Shown here piece after piece: positions 45,976 through 58,473 of a stretch of DNA of 64,000 nucleotides (its first letter is position 1; each line of letters begins with the position of its first letter). Both the position numbers and the translations under genes were made by a program. The DNA is from Trebouxia sp. TZW2008 (taxonomy: Eukaryota; Chlorophyta; Trebouxiophyceae; Trebouxiales; Trebouxiaceae). The stretch spans positions 1 to 64,000 of the forward strand of contig BDIU01000271.1 in the NCBI GenBank assembly GCA_002118135.1, read 5' to 3'. A model generated the notes under the pieces. The model was not told where the DNA came from. It worked only from the letters and a program-made list of their open reading frames with translations, and ran no database searches.

Positions 45976-46143
45976 GGCTTAGTCAGATCGGACTCGGACT
46001 CGCACCCGCGCGGGAATGCCGGAGGAAGTGCTGCGCAACTGTCACGAGTTACTAGCTTGAAGATAACGCGATCGACTTTTGGGCGATTTCTCTGATTGCC
46101 GGTTCTTGTGCAGTTGTCGTTCTGATCTTGATCACCAGCGACG

Positions 46144-47872
46144 ATGGCCGTCACGGCACTCACGCCAACGCAGCTGAGTGCGTACTTCCAGCGAGTGCAG
46201 CTGGCAACTCTGAAACATCCTGTGAAGCCAGACCTGCAGCACCTGTGCCGGATGCATCTTGCGCATGTGCAGTCGATACCGTATGAAAACCTATCGTTGC
46301 ACTTAGACAAGGTCAGACCCGTTGTAAAGCAGGACTGCCGACTTGAACTGCGCTTCCCTGCAAATTTGACATTTGATTGGCCTGCATCTACATGTTACCA
46401 GATCTGCAGGCAAAGCGACAGTTCCCGATTGTGTCCCTGCAAACCTGTGACCTGTTTGAGAAGATTGTGCAACAACACAGAGGAGGCTATTGCTTTGAGC
46501 AGAACATTCTGTTTGCAGCTGCACTCAGAGCCTGTGGCTTCTCCATCTACCTGCTGTCTGCTAGGTATCAGCGCTCTACATGGGATTAACACCAGAGCGC
46601 ATGTACAGTCTTGTGGGACGTCCTTGTCACGCGGCATGCTGCTGCACAGGCCGCATTTTGGTCGTTTCTGTTTGCCGCATCAGCGTGTAGGGCGCTGGGG
46701 TGCGCATGCCTATTGATCACCTTTGCCGTGTGGGCATGTAGCTGTGTGGCAATAGTTCGCCTCAGACTGCGCAAACATGCCGAGCATGCATCCGTCTCTT
46801 GAGCTAATATGGGCGTCCATGGGCATTGTCAAGATAGTACTGTCATAGCAGCATCAGCCCATTGCTTGAAGCAACAATGGCAGGCAAGCAGATCCTCCTT
46901 GATCATCAGGAGCCACGTGATCACAAGCCTGTGCAGCGTGCTGATCACAGCGGCATCTCATGGACTGACATGGTGAAACTGTGTTTTAGGACCAATAGAG
47001 TGAGGCCCCATGACCCAAAAACCACTTTGGTCATTCACAACCAGCCCCACATTGCCATTGGAGTCATCATTGATGGCACACACTGGCATGCAGATGTAGG
47101 CTATGGAGGCAAGGGCCTCAGACTGCCCATCAAAAACACCCTTTTGGAATTTGCCAACAATGCTCAAACCCCCACAGGTCAGAGCTTTCCCCAGCTGTCT
47201 GCACCATGCAGTAATCCATGCAGTCTGTTGCAATACTTGTTGAGCACCTGTGCATATAGGCATACTGTGGTGTGCACACATTAGCCTAACATACCAAAGG
47301 CGCACACTTGAAGCATGTCTTTGGCATGTGGCGATGCTGCTGCAAGTTTTGTATTGTTGTGCGCAAGTTTTCAGTTTTCACAGCAAACACGTTTTGCTGC
47401 AGTGAGTCTCAGCGCCGACAGCTCCTTCACAGACAGCACACTCGCAAGGCATGTATATCAAGATGTAGATGACATTTGGGTAGAGGCAAACGCCAATTGC
47501 CCAGGTTATGGACACAGGCTGAGGACAAAGAAAACAAATGAAGACATCACAGACAGTAGTACAATACAAATGCCTGGGCTGTTTGTGCAAGCCCTAGACA
47601 GCAAAGGCCAATTCCAAGATTTGTACTCCTTTCATGTTCAGGATACAAACTTTGCTGAGTATGAGATGCTGAACTGGTATACGTCAACATGTCCAGCAGC
47701 CAATCATTTGAAGAATATAGTTGTAGCACAGCAGACAGCTGATGGCAGACATACATTTGATGGCAAAGAATTCAAAGTGTTCAGGAATACTCAGCTTGTT
47801 TGGTCAAAACGCCCAGAGTCAGATGCGGACACATATCACCAGCTGCACCGGCTCTTCAAGCTACCATTCTGA
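46144..47872 (+). CDS. Arylamine N-acetyltransferase (NAT)
   Basis: Transfers acetyl from acetyl-CoA to arylamines or hydrazines in the cytosol. Four exons: 46144-46311, 46410-46564, 46990-47177 and 47403-47872. They sum to 327 codons in phase (326 aa), somewhat longer than the ~280 aa family norm. The Cys-His-Asp triad is visible: Cys in RGGYCFEQN (exon 2), His in QPHIAIGV and Asp in HWHADVGYGG (exon 3). The N-terminal HLAHVQSIPYENLSLH matches the family's substrate-side helix region. The start is a clear ATG at 46144. The C-terminal domain is longer and more divergent. NAT genes are widespread in bacteria, fungi and animals and are reported as missing from land plants. Confidence 0.92.
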
Positions 47873-47962
47873 TTGATACAGCTACAGGACATATGGCTGT
47901 TCAAGCCCCCAGCTGCTCTACAGAACTTGCAAGCATGGCACAAGAATGCTAAGAAATGATGC

Positions 47963-47967
47963 TGTAA
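47963..47967 (+). terminator. Candidate TGTAA polyadenylation signal of the NAT gene
   Basis: TGTAA 91 bases after the NAT stop codon. The rest of 47873-48434 is non-coding; the NAT and ORC3 genes converge here. Confidence 0.45.
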
Positions 47968-48434
47968 AATGTCGACAAGAACATTTTGACTGTCATACTG
48001 CTGACAAGATTTTTGACAGGAGTGCAAGTTGACTTTTCCTGTGTGTTGAGTGTCTCACCGCGTACGAGCCCATGACTGGAGTTCTGACCAGTCTCCGGAA
48101 AATGTTTCTAAATATCCAATACTGGATCGTAAAGACGTTCTAGTAGCCACTCAAGATGAGCTGAGTATGCTTGAAAGACACATGAAACGCCCAGATATGC
48201 CCTCTATCAAAACGGGAGTACTACAGCTTCATCGTGAAAAGCAGTGTAAATAGTGAAGCTCTGGTTGTTGGGCCCAGTATCTTCAAACGAACGCTGACAC
48301 TAAGACAAAACAAGTCCTGTGTGCTATGTCCATATGGACCTCTGCTTCACGCAGACAGAGCACTGAAGAAAGTCAAAGCTGCAATCATGCAAGCAGCCGA
48401 TACTCTGCCACAAAGGCTGGCTTAGATGCAGCAA

Positions 48435-51400
48435 TTAACAGTCTGTTGCAACTGCAACATCCATGTCTGCATGGCCAGAGTGGAAAACAAGCTTTTGCGC
48501 AAAGTCTCCTCTGCGCTTGCGGGCAGGCCGCAATAGCCCTAGCACCTGTACGGAAGACACATAGTTTGGCTATGCTCATGACTGCTTACAGCCAGGTGCA
48601 TGGACAGCCATGCATCATGGCTAGTTGCATGCCCTGCCAGGCGCAGGTAGCACCACAGGTCAATGTCACAGACCTCATTTTCTTATGCCGTTGCAGACTT
48701 TCAGCTGGTATCCACTGACAAATGAACTTGATTGTGTTCAGCAACATCCACTTTATGCAGATAGAACATGAACAGAACTGTTGAAGCAGAAGATTGCATG
48801 AGTCAAGCTGATAGCACACGAAAATGCCAACTTACATATGCAAAAGCCAGCTCCTCACACTCATACATCTGTTTACAGCTTAGGCATCATCAGCACAACT
48901 TGCCTGCAGCTCTTTGGTGGCTTGGCTGAAACGCACAGCCAGTTCCTCCAGGCTTTTGCCACCAGCATTGCTGTTATCATCTCCATCCTCAAGCTCTGCA
49001 TCTGCCCTTGGCCCTGCCCTCTCTTCCTCTTCTACCATTTCCCGTCTGTCCACTGTGTGTGACTGTCCATTGTCTTGATTGGGTGCAATTTGGTCTGGCC
49101 GGCTTGAGGTGAGCTCTGAGGCTGCTGCATTTGCAGAGGTGCGGCTTGACTTGCGTGACCTGTTCTGTGGGGCTTCTGTTGCAGGTGCAGCATGCTGCCC
49201 ACTTGGCCCAGGCTCATCTGTGACAAAGCATGCTCAGCTTTGTTTGCTGCTGATCTATAAGACCAAAGGCATGATCCCAAAGCTGCACTCACGAGCAAGC
49301 AAAATCACCGAGACCATATTGTCACAGCATGCAAGCGTGCCAGCTTTTTGCAAGACAGGCTAAGACATCTCAAAGGCAGCAACAAAACGGCCTGACTCAT
49401 CCGCAGTATACACAATTAGCTTTGCATGAGGCAGATCAGCACAAGCCCTGAAGAGCAGTAAACAGGCTGTACAGGTCTTACATGCCCCTGGATTTGGACC
49501 CCTCGGGCTGGTGACAGCCGCAAAACCAGAACATGAGCAGGAGAGTGCAGACGGAGGAAGTTTGGCTCAAGCCTGAAAGTTCATTGCAGCAGCTGCATAC
49601 AACATTCTCTTGGCATGTGTTCACATCTCAAAGACAAGCTTGCAGCAGCTACAGGACTGCTTATGTTGCTGATCAGAGGTGACTTGAATGCATTTGTACT
49701 TGGTGCTTGGACGGCATGGGGTGGGTTACATGGTCAGCAGACTGCTTGCCTGAGGCTGAGGTTGTCTTAGCTAGCCTGGATTGTGCTGATCTGGCTCCTG
49801 GGCCACTCTTTGCTTGGCTTGGCTTAGTTGAGGTAGAAATCAAGCCTGAACTGCGTCTCTGAGACACTGAAGGAGGAGCAGCTGACGTAGAAGGTACAGG
49901 TGGGTCGTCCTGCAAGTCGCATGTCTTGGCTCAAATTTGCTATGATTGACTTCATGAGCTCAGTCACGGTGTTCTGCAAGGGGTGCCTGCCATCATTGGC
50001 TCAGTATGCTTCAACCATAACAGGCTCTGTCATGACAGCCCAGGCAAAGATCCAGGCTGCCTGCTTGTCTGTCATGGCCCCATGCTGGGTCTTTAATACT
50101 CAGCAGATGCTTCTGCTCAAACACTGTGTCAGCACTACAAATGTAGTTGGGTCGATGTAGTAGACACTTGCTAACAAGTGTATATCCCAGTCTGATTCAA
50201 CACCATACAAGAGTGTTTGACCTTTTCTGAAATCTCCAAACTTTGTCACATATGCAGACAGCTCAGAATGGCAACATTAGGGCTGACTAGGTGAGTATAC
50301 CCGTTGCAGAACCTTCTTGGAGGGTCTACCACGCTTCTTCTTTGGCTTGGGCGCTGCAGGAGCCTGTTGCTCTTCTACTGGCATGCCATCAGATGAGTCA
50401 TGAATCGCACAGAAGCCACTGAACCAATCAGCCACGTCCACAGACTCACCATACTGCACCAAGAGCAACCGTGATGTTTGAGTTTTTTGATGGGACGCTT
50501 GAAGTAAGCAATAGCCACACACGCAGTCCTGAGATCATGCAGACCTATCAGCATGCTCGTCATACAGGCAACAGCAGGAGGCAATCGTCACAAAGCCATA
50601 CAATGGCCTTGCATGCAAAATTTGGCACAAGACCAGAGTAATGGGCAGGAATAGCGCACAAATACGGCTGGTATGCACTGTAGGGGCCGTCCATACCTCT
50701 AGAAAGAGCTGGTAAGCAATGCACGTCTCCTCCATGGTGGGTCAAGACTGATCTGTGGGGGTGTGTGCAGGTACACATGGGAAATGACTAGGGCCTCATG
50801 CATCACCCAAGCTGCAAGTACAGGCCAAGGCAACAAGTCACGACAAAAGGAGACCTGGCCTACCTCTAGAAAGAGCTGGTAGGCAATGCAGGCATCATCC
50901 ATGGTGGCGTCAAGGCTGATTTGGGGAGGGGTGTGCAGGTACTTGTGGGGCGTTGCCAGCGCCTCATGAATGGCCAGCCGGGGAGCGGCTGTCAGGCAGT
51001 GCAGCTCTGCTGCTGCAGCCTTGCCACAACATAGTATGGCAGCCCCTGCAGGCAATCCCTTGTTGCAACAACATCAGCTATGACGATGAAACAAATTATG
51101 CGCTTGTCATGGCATCCCTGGCATACCATCAGGCCTCTGCTGCTGCAGGCTTGCCGCATCATAGCATGGCAGCCGCTGCAGGTCTCCCCATCACAAGAAC
51201 CTGCCCATTTCTTGTCCTGTGCATGTGTATAGCCTTTGTGAACAGGCAATGGCAGACAGGCAGGCAGGCAGACAACTGTGCGCAAGATCTCTCCATCCTT
51301 CGTTTTCAGTGTAACTGGTTCAGGTTGGCATGAGACAGAAGTTGTCAAAGACAACTTCCTCCAGTTTGTAACTAGCTGAGCTGGCTGAGCCTGTGTAGCA

Positions 51401-54400
51401 TGCGTGTTTACCGATGCAGTGTCTTGCATGCCGCTGTAGCTGTGATGTGTGAGCATTGGAAACTCATGCGCTCAGTTGTTGGTGGACTCATTGCATGACT
51501 GACTGCTAGGCTGACTGCCTGTTTGCTTGTTGAGTTGATTGCCTGCTGGTTCAATGCCTGCCTTGACTGATTAGCTTGACCATGGATTGATCGCAAGATC
51601 ACCAAGTTGTCTCCAAAGGCAGACAAGAAGTGTGGCAAATGATAAACACAAAGCTCTCAGGGGCTGAAGCTGACCTGGGGTAGCGGCAGGGGGGTTGGCT
51701 AGAGCTCTCTCCACAAATTTGCGCAGCCAAGCTGCCACCTTGGCAGCCATGCTCAGGTGCCAGTTCACCACTACCTTGGCCTGCTGAGCCTGCTGTGCTT
51801 TGGCTTTGGCACCCTGCATGTTCCAGGAATATGAGCTTACAGATGCAGTCCGTAGCCCTGCAGGTCTGGCACATTGAGCAAAACTTGCTCTGATATCTGC
51901 ATCTTGCACGGATTAAGACCAGCAGCTGAAAGACATAGCGATTTTGAGCATGGCACAGTTTGTGCCTAATGATGTCAATAACATCAAGCTTGGTTTGCTG
52001 TGGAAAGACAATGTCAATTGCTGCATGGCATCTCAGGAAAATGTTGTGGTGCGCCACGGAGTGGCTCAACGCAATGAATTCTGCCTGCCAGGCCTGCTCA
52101 GGCATGCAACTTGAAACCCTGTCATGATTCATCAGCCTTGTCCAAACCCCTTCTGTGACAAGGTGTATGGCCATACCTCCAATTGCTGTCGCATTGCAGC
52201 CTGCCTGTTGGCTGCGCTGCTGTGCTTTGCGTTCTGCCTGCTTGGAGCCAAGGCAGGTTTGCTTGGCCCTGCCCTTGTAGCTGCTGCTGCAACTGCTGGT
52301 GCTGGAGCAGCGGGTTGCTGCACTGCAGGCTGGTTCTCCTTGCAAGGGCTGCCTGCCTGTAGCTCTGAGATCAGGTCCTGCAGGATTTTTGCACTTTTGA
52401 GAGAGTTTGCTTGCATGAATGGCAAGACCAGTGCATGTACCGATGTGTGTAGCATCGCGTGTTTGTGGCAAGATCAAACAAGTGAATTGACTATCAATGC
52501 TGCCCATAGGTGTTAATGTGCTGCCGTGAACAAGCTGCAGGAGCACATTCAAATCAGTCAACTATGTCTGACAGCTGATCATTGCTCAAGACTTCATGAA
52601 TTGTTGCAGCACCCATGCTGCCACAGCTGCTAAGATATTGCAACAGGCATGTCCAATGTCATGAGATTAAACACTTGTGCTGAAGTCTGCCATAGAAGCT
52701 TTACAAGAAAAAGCGACATGGTACGGGTGGCTTGCCTGTGAGGCCTGGACATCTGCTCTCACAAAATCTGCACCCCTCCACACTTTGGCAGCGCAACGTG
52801 GCAAGCCCTGCAGTACACAACATCAACTGTCAGGCACATCCACTTTGCTTGTGCACACAAGCTCAGCAGGCTAGTGCTGTCAATGCAGCATCTGATGTGC
52901 TGCCACATCATGCATCAGTTCTCAAGTCCCAGCTCTGCAATTATTGTCCTTTGACCACAAGCTACAAGTCAGGGGTGATGAGTGTAAGGTGAGTCAGCAA
53001 TCTAAGGCAACATCGGCGCCGAACCTGGCCAAAGCATAGGCACTGCTAATCTGCCAACTTTGATTGGCATCTGCATCAGCGTTTGCCACATGCAGGAGAT
53101 CAACCAGCAACAAACCAACTCATTTCAATGGCCCCAAGTCAGCAGCTTGTGTATGATAAGGACCCTCACCTTCAACACTTCAATGCATTGCTCAACAGTC
53201 AGAGCTTCAATTGCTTTGCACAGAGGGTCCAGCATGCGGTCCATGTCTGTGCTGCCAGCGTACTTGGCACTGGATGCGTCCACGTACAATGCCCTCAAGG
53301 TGTGAAGGGGTCCTATATAAACAATACCATCTTTATCAGTTCCATTTGTGACAGGCTGCAGCCTGAAAAAGCTGCAAGACATACCGACTCTTTTGCAAAT
53401 GAAGACTTCTCTTGCACAGTCTACAGTAAGCGCAATTTTGACCAGATTACTCAAAACATGCGGTTTGCTGACAGCATAACAAGCCACGCTGAAATGGACT
53501 CCTGCTGTACCATGCAGCAGAGGCAGCCTTGCCAGCAGCAGCAGCAGCAGCAGCAGCACTTGCATCAACAACAGACAGCCATGGTAACAGCCATGGGTCA
53601 CCAATGGTAATAGTAGCAATGGTGGCAGCAGCAGCAACAGCAGCAGCAGCAGTAGCAGCAGCAGGGCGGTTAAATTCTCACTTGGTTTGCTGTCATCACA
53701 GATGTGGGCTGTGTAGTTGATCCAGTGCAACGTCACAGCCCAAGTGCTCCACGCTTGACACGTGATTTGGATCTGACTGCACAGCTGCTGAGCCATCTCG
53801 TCTGCTGTTACCTGCACCTGCAACAGAACATACAGGTCTCAAACCTACAACTCTTACTGGGTTTTCTACAGGGCAGTAAGCGTGTTTGGCATGTTTGCAT
53901 GCCTGATGACGATAATGTAGGATTTCAAGTATGTCAGCAGCTGCCCCGCACATGCAGAGGCTGCTGGTCTGCTGCATAGCTCAGACCCAGAAGCTGACAT
54001 CACTGCAATTGTGCAAGACACAGTACAGAGAAATGGCTTCGGAAAGAATTACAAAGGAGGCAATCAATTGCTTCTGTATGCAGCAGTATCAAAGATCTTC
54101 ACTAGCAAGCATGAGAACGATGATGGTGACAGTATGACGCCTGCTACAAACACCAGCAGCAGCAATGGCTTGAAGGCAGGATCATGTCACCTGTGGTGGC
54201 AGCTTCTGCAGCAGATGCTGTGTCACAAACTCTGCTTGTGAGTCCGGTACCTGCTCGACCAGATGCTGCAGCTCTTCCAACGGAGCAGAGCTCATTGCAG
54301 CTGCTGCCAGGTGAGACAGAGGCGCTGATTGAAAATGTCCAATGCATGCAATCTGCAGCCCATTGCCAACAAGGTGATGACTCTGTGAGATCTGAGCGTC

Positions 54401-57400
54401 AATGGAGAATGCGCAATCCTTGCAGTCTGCATCCCATGACCAACAAGGGGATGACTGTGTGAGATATCAGCATTGCTTCAAAATGTGCAATGCTTGCAGT
54501 CTCATTTCTAAGGCATCTTGTTTTGAATTGGTCACGCTTACTGTCACAAGGGCTTTGGCAAAATTGACTTGATACAGTGCATCTCTGCATTGGCATACAT
54601 TGGTGCTAAGTAGTACACTTACCAGCAGTCCCTTCCGTAGAACAGCTGTGGTGAAGTCATGAGTCAAGAACTGGTGGTCAATAAAGCGCATGACGCTGTG
54701 ACCAAAGAAGATGCCTGGAAAGTGTGAGCCCAGCAAGACCTCTCTGACAACAGCCTCAAATCTGCATTTCAGCAAATCTTGTCAGCTGTTTTACAATTTG
54801 TGTAGCAAGTTCTGCACAGCAGTCAGTGGTGCAGGCTCCATCAGCATGTTAGAGACAAGGAAAAGCAAGCACAGGGTCTGACTGATGCCGAAAGTGTGCA
54901 AGCCCAGTGTCTGCTTGCATGCCTTTTGGAGACATGTATATGGGCAATGACAGGACCAGACTGCTCAGCAAGCATAGAGGCCACGATGTAATTGTCAGTG
55001 GTACGAGCTCTGTGTCAACGAAGCGGATGCTGTCAGCAGGTGTTAGGGCTGAGCCCGGGGTACCTTTCCATGGAGCTAGTGAGCTGGAAGTGTTGGGGCT
55101 CTAGCACACTGGCTGCCGCAACTGGTAGCATCTGCTGCAGGGCGCCTGCTGAGGTGGCCATGCCCAGCACCAGCACAATGGGCAGCTCTGCATGTGCCTG
55201 CCAACCGACAGGAAACGTCAACACTGCAGGACAATGCATACTGAATGTAATAGCAGCAATGATACATTACAAGTCTGACACAGATGCCAGATCTGATCAG
55301 ATCCAAGACAACGGGCAGCTCTGCATGTGCCTGTCAACAGCAAGCAGACGTCAGCGCTGTACAAGCATCAGAGTTGGATGTGATGGTTGCAATGATACAT
55401 TGCAGATGTTAGCACAATTGCTAGATGTGTGTGCGCCAACTTTTGTCTTGCTTGCATGTGGTCAACTTTCAGCAACAGACCCAAGCAGTGACTTGCAGTG
55501 TCTGTCACTACACGCCTGGATCGATGCTGGCATGGTATAGATGCTGTGCATCAGAGGTATGTTTGAGTGCCAGGGTTGCCATGCTGCAGCGCAATGCAGA
55601 GCCTGACCTCACTCAGGACCAGTATGAGGTCCTGCAGAGTGAGGGTGTCAACAGCCTCAGCCTCTTCTATCACAACCACCAAAGGCCTCTCCGATGCTGC
55701 AAGCACTTCCGCCCCTGCCTGCATGTGTAAACAAATTCATTTTTGTGGCTTAGCCAGAGCAGGAATGCCATTTGAGGCAGTCTCTGATGCCTCAAGAATG
55801 TCTGTTTTAAGCAAAGACAGCCAAGAGCTTGAACAGCTTTGAGCAAACCATCATTTTGAAGGGCTATCAGTGACTCATATTTGTGCAATGCAGTCTGGAC
55901 ATCTGTGGGTGCTTTTGCTTGCCACAGCCCTTTGAGCAACACAAGCGAGGCTCAGTTCAAGCCTGTTCGTCCTTGCTGAGGTCCAGATGACCGACTAGGG
56001 CGGCAGCTGATGACGTACCAGTCATGATGAAGGGAGGCTGAGTGAACGCATCTGATGCAGGTGACGCTATCACCGGTGATGAGTTGCCGCCATGCTGGAT
56101 TAATGGTGCTCGATAGCAATTACTTTGCTCTGAAGCCGTTGTACAGCAGCAGCATATTGCAACGATGCACAAGGACTGCAGCGCGCACAGGCACCTGATC
56201 TGCATGAACTGCAGCTGCAGCTGATCTCTTGCCCAGTGATGTGTTGATGCCGAGCTTGGCCAATGGCGAGGTCACAGATCCTGTTGGGGACGTCTCAATC
56301 TCTGTCACAGCAGCGTCATCAGCTAGGCCACTGTCCATTGCAGCAGCAGCTGCAGCATGGGCAGCAGCTGTGGCTCTAGTGGTCTTGGCAGGTGTGGTGA
56401 GCTGCAGTCTGCCAAAGGGGGTGGCAGGGGGTTTGGGTGGGGAGACCCAGCTCTTGCTTGCTCCAGGGCCTGCCAGTTGATCCTGATACCAAGCTGAGAG
56501 TGCCTGTGCAACAACGCTCATGTCACAGATTTAGGATGATAGGGTCTGCAGGGCTTTTGATGGCAAGCGTGGGCTCAGCAAGGTGCCTATTTTGTGGGTG
56601 GATGGTCAGTCTGTACATGGGCATGTATGGCCTTCTGGACACTTGACTGCAACTGCAATCTATGTCTTGGGTTGTGCGTGAATGCTGGAACACCCCAAAA
56701 TGTTTGGCAGCGCAGCTGATGCACAGCAACAAATAGGCGCCGTGTCATGTAAGCAAACAAAAACTCAGCAGCTTGATGAGTACCGGGAAGCCAGGCATAC
56801 AAATTGAATGCTCACCAGCATGTCGTCTGCATCCGTCTCAAGACCAGAGAACTGGCATAGCACTGAGTTGATGGCAGTGCTGACTCCCTTCCCTGCGGGC
56901 AGCTGGCTGGGATGCAACAGCGCAGCATAGCAGCCCTGCATCAGCAGTCAAGCTGCTGACTACGCCAGGTTGTCCAGACTGCATTTCTACGCCATACACA
57001 ATGCCAGGTTGATGTCAATCATAAAAGCGAAGCATAAGCAGTCTAGAGACACTGCATGTTCACATCATTGCTCTGTAAAACCCCTTGCATGCACTACAAG
57101 TTCTCAGCATGGAGGATTGACAAATGCAAAGCAGAAGACTGGCTCTTAAGTCTGATCAAGCAAGTGCTCCAAAGCATAGCAAGCGTTAACTTGCTGCACA
57201 CACAGCACTTGCATGATTGTCTGTACACCTGCTCCTTCAGAAGCTTCACAAGAGTGGGAAACGTTTGTGCATGGTCTGCTGAATTTACTCCCCCAGCAAC
57301 TGTCAGAGCTGTGGGGATGACACGCTGCCTGTTTGTAAAGCTATCACTGCTGCTTGCAGCATGGCGTGATGTGGCGGCAAACTGTAGCAGAGCTTGGAAT

Positions 57401-57847
57401 GTGGCATGGTTGGTTTGCTCCAAGACAGCCTGCAAACCACTGTGGCGTGTTGCATGCTACTCCTGGACTGCTTGAAGTAGCATGTCAGGTCAAGGGTATT
57501 TCTGCCTCTAGATGCTGACTGAGTGCTGTCCAGCAGCGGGAACAAGCCTCCTGCCGCAGGGTGCGCTGTTCATCTGACTCATTTTCAAAGCAGGTGGGGA
57601 ACGCTTGTAGCAGAATGTCTGCACAGTTGCAAATAGGTTGAAAGGTATTGCACGTCTTGTGGACTCATATGTGCAATGCGACACGGTTACCTTGCAACTT
57701 TGTGTCGGGCTTAGCTTTGCCCTTTGCAGTTTGCACTTTCTGCACTCGGGCTGTTGCTTGGGTAGGAACAGGCCTAAGGACTTCAAATGGTTGTCGCAAA
57801 GCATTTGCAGGCTCGACAGCTTCGCCTGTCGAATCGACCCAATCCAT
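48435..57847 (-). CDS. ORC3: Origin recognition complex subunit 3 (ORC3)
   Basis: Subunit of the nuclear ORC that marks replication origins and loads MCM. Starts at ATG 57847 (MDWVDSTGEAV). Recognisable blocks in order: QRVIPTALTVAGGVNSADHA (~57330), the exon at ~56945-56823 (LCQFSGLETDADDM), PLVVVIEEAEAVDTLTLQDL (~55680), LPIVLVLGMATSAGALQQML (~55190), the FPGIFFGHS...HDFTTAVLRKGLL exon (~54767-54625), YVDASSAKYAGST (~53280), IHEALATPHKYL..DDACIAYQLFLEV (~51000-50866), VDVADWFSGFCAIHD (~50430) and the C-terminal winged-helix end VLGLLRPARKRRGDFAQKLV (48545 to stop at 48435). At least 13 exons. Unusual features are a 51-kb-region Gln/Ala-rich insertion (~52415-52140), a Ser-rich acidic insertion (~49907-48908) and an AT-hook. 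The last intron uses a GC donor. A few small junctions remain unresolved. Confidence 0.85.
50300..50345 (-). other. AT-hook inside ORC3
   Basis: The minus strand encodes KPKKKRGRPSKK, with the RGRP core of an AT-hook flanked by lysines. It is contiguous in frame with the ORC3 block VDVADWFSGFCAIHD and precedes a GTATAC donor. It would bind the minor groove of AT-rich DNA. Confidence 0.75.
50695..50815 (-). repeat. Frameshifted duplicate of an ORC3 exon
   Basis: The true exon (about 51000-50866) encodes YLHTPPQISLDATMDDACIA and onward. The copy about 170 bp downstream reads YLHTPPQISLD, loses one base, then in the shifted frame reads TMEETCIAYQLFLEV. It keeps the same CTCTTTCTAGAGGTA end. The 1 bp deletion means it cannot replace the original exon without breaking the frame. 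Confidence 0.85.
53524..53665. repeat. CAG/CAA trinucleotide tracts in an ORC3 intron
   Basis: Two blocks of CAG repeats (about 53533-53558 and 53628-53665) separated by a CCATGG-containing duplicated stretch (AACAGCCATGG-type, 53574-53608). On the minus strand they read as a run of leucines in an ORF that is an intron artefact. Confidence 0.85.
55180..55345 (-). repeat. Duplicated acceptor edge of an ORC3 exon
   Basis: GGGCAGCTCTGCATGTGCCTG (exon 5' edge, about 55181-55201) recurs at about 55315-55335 in the upstream intron with GGGCAGCTCTGCATGTGCCTG retained almost whole. The flanking intron sequence (CATGATACATT(A/G)CA-type blocks) is also duplicated. Confidence 0.8.
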
Positions 57848-58473
57848 GCGATTGAAATCGAGGCGCTCGTGTGCACAACAAGCTGCTAAGATCAAACAGA
57901 TCAACGTGGACGCAACAGCCTTTGTGTAAGTGCACCGTCCTGAACATGTAGGCGCTCAGCACTGCTTGTCCATGCTTGGCTTCGCAGATTTCGATTGCAC
58001 GATGCGAACCCTCAATGTCACCCAAAAGCGATGCTTAGGCTTGCAAGCAAATTGCTGTGCATGCCATTGTCCATGCATCTGTGCACGCAATGGCATTCAA
58101 CCTGAATGCTCGGACAAGCCTTATGTGCATCAACAGGATCATGTCAGGTGACAAGCCGATATGTTTGACATAGCATTGCTGCTTTGGATTGCTGCATACA
58201 AGCTTCAAAAAAGCTACTGTGGCACAGCTAAGCAGCAAAGTTTGCCGCGAACTGCGCTCAATTGTACATTTGCTAGCCTATGTTTGGCTGTGTCTGTAAA
58301 CAAATCTAGCGATACAACTCCTGAGACCTGCTCAGTGTCTGTTCAAAGCACACTGCCAATCAACGTGCACCACATTGACACTTTACATGCATTGTGTATG
58401 ATCAAGGTCTGCAGACAAGATGTACAGTGACTCTATCAGTGTTGGGTTCGTTTCTTTCTGCAAGACTTTGAGC
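57848..58473. other. Intergenic between two minus-strand genes
   Basis: ORC3 promoter side and TUG/UBX 3' flank. TTACA at 58383-58387 (TGTAA on the minus strand) lies about 90 bases past the UBX gene stop and is its likely polyadenylation signal. No gene seen. Confidence 0.5.

Noticed and set aside
48050..48253. 67-codon ORF downstream of NAT
   Set aside because: Begins with GTG rather than ATG, has no splice partners and lies in the convergent NAT-ORC3 3' region.
51599..52561. 320-codon minus-strand ORF
   Set aside because: It reads through ORC3 exons and introns in a mixed frame; the true ORC3 pieces at 52415-52140 and 51829-51680 lie in other frames with proper splice sites.
53125..53823. 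232-codon minus-strand ORF with a leucine run
   Set aside because: Two genuine ORC3 exons (about 53823-53705 and 53307-53150) happen to share a frame with the CAG-repeat intron between them; the leucine run is the translated repeat.
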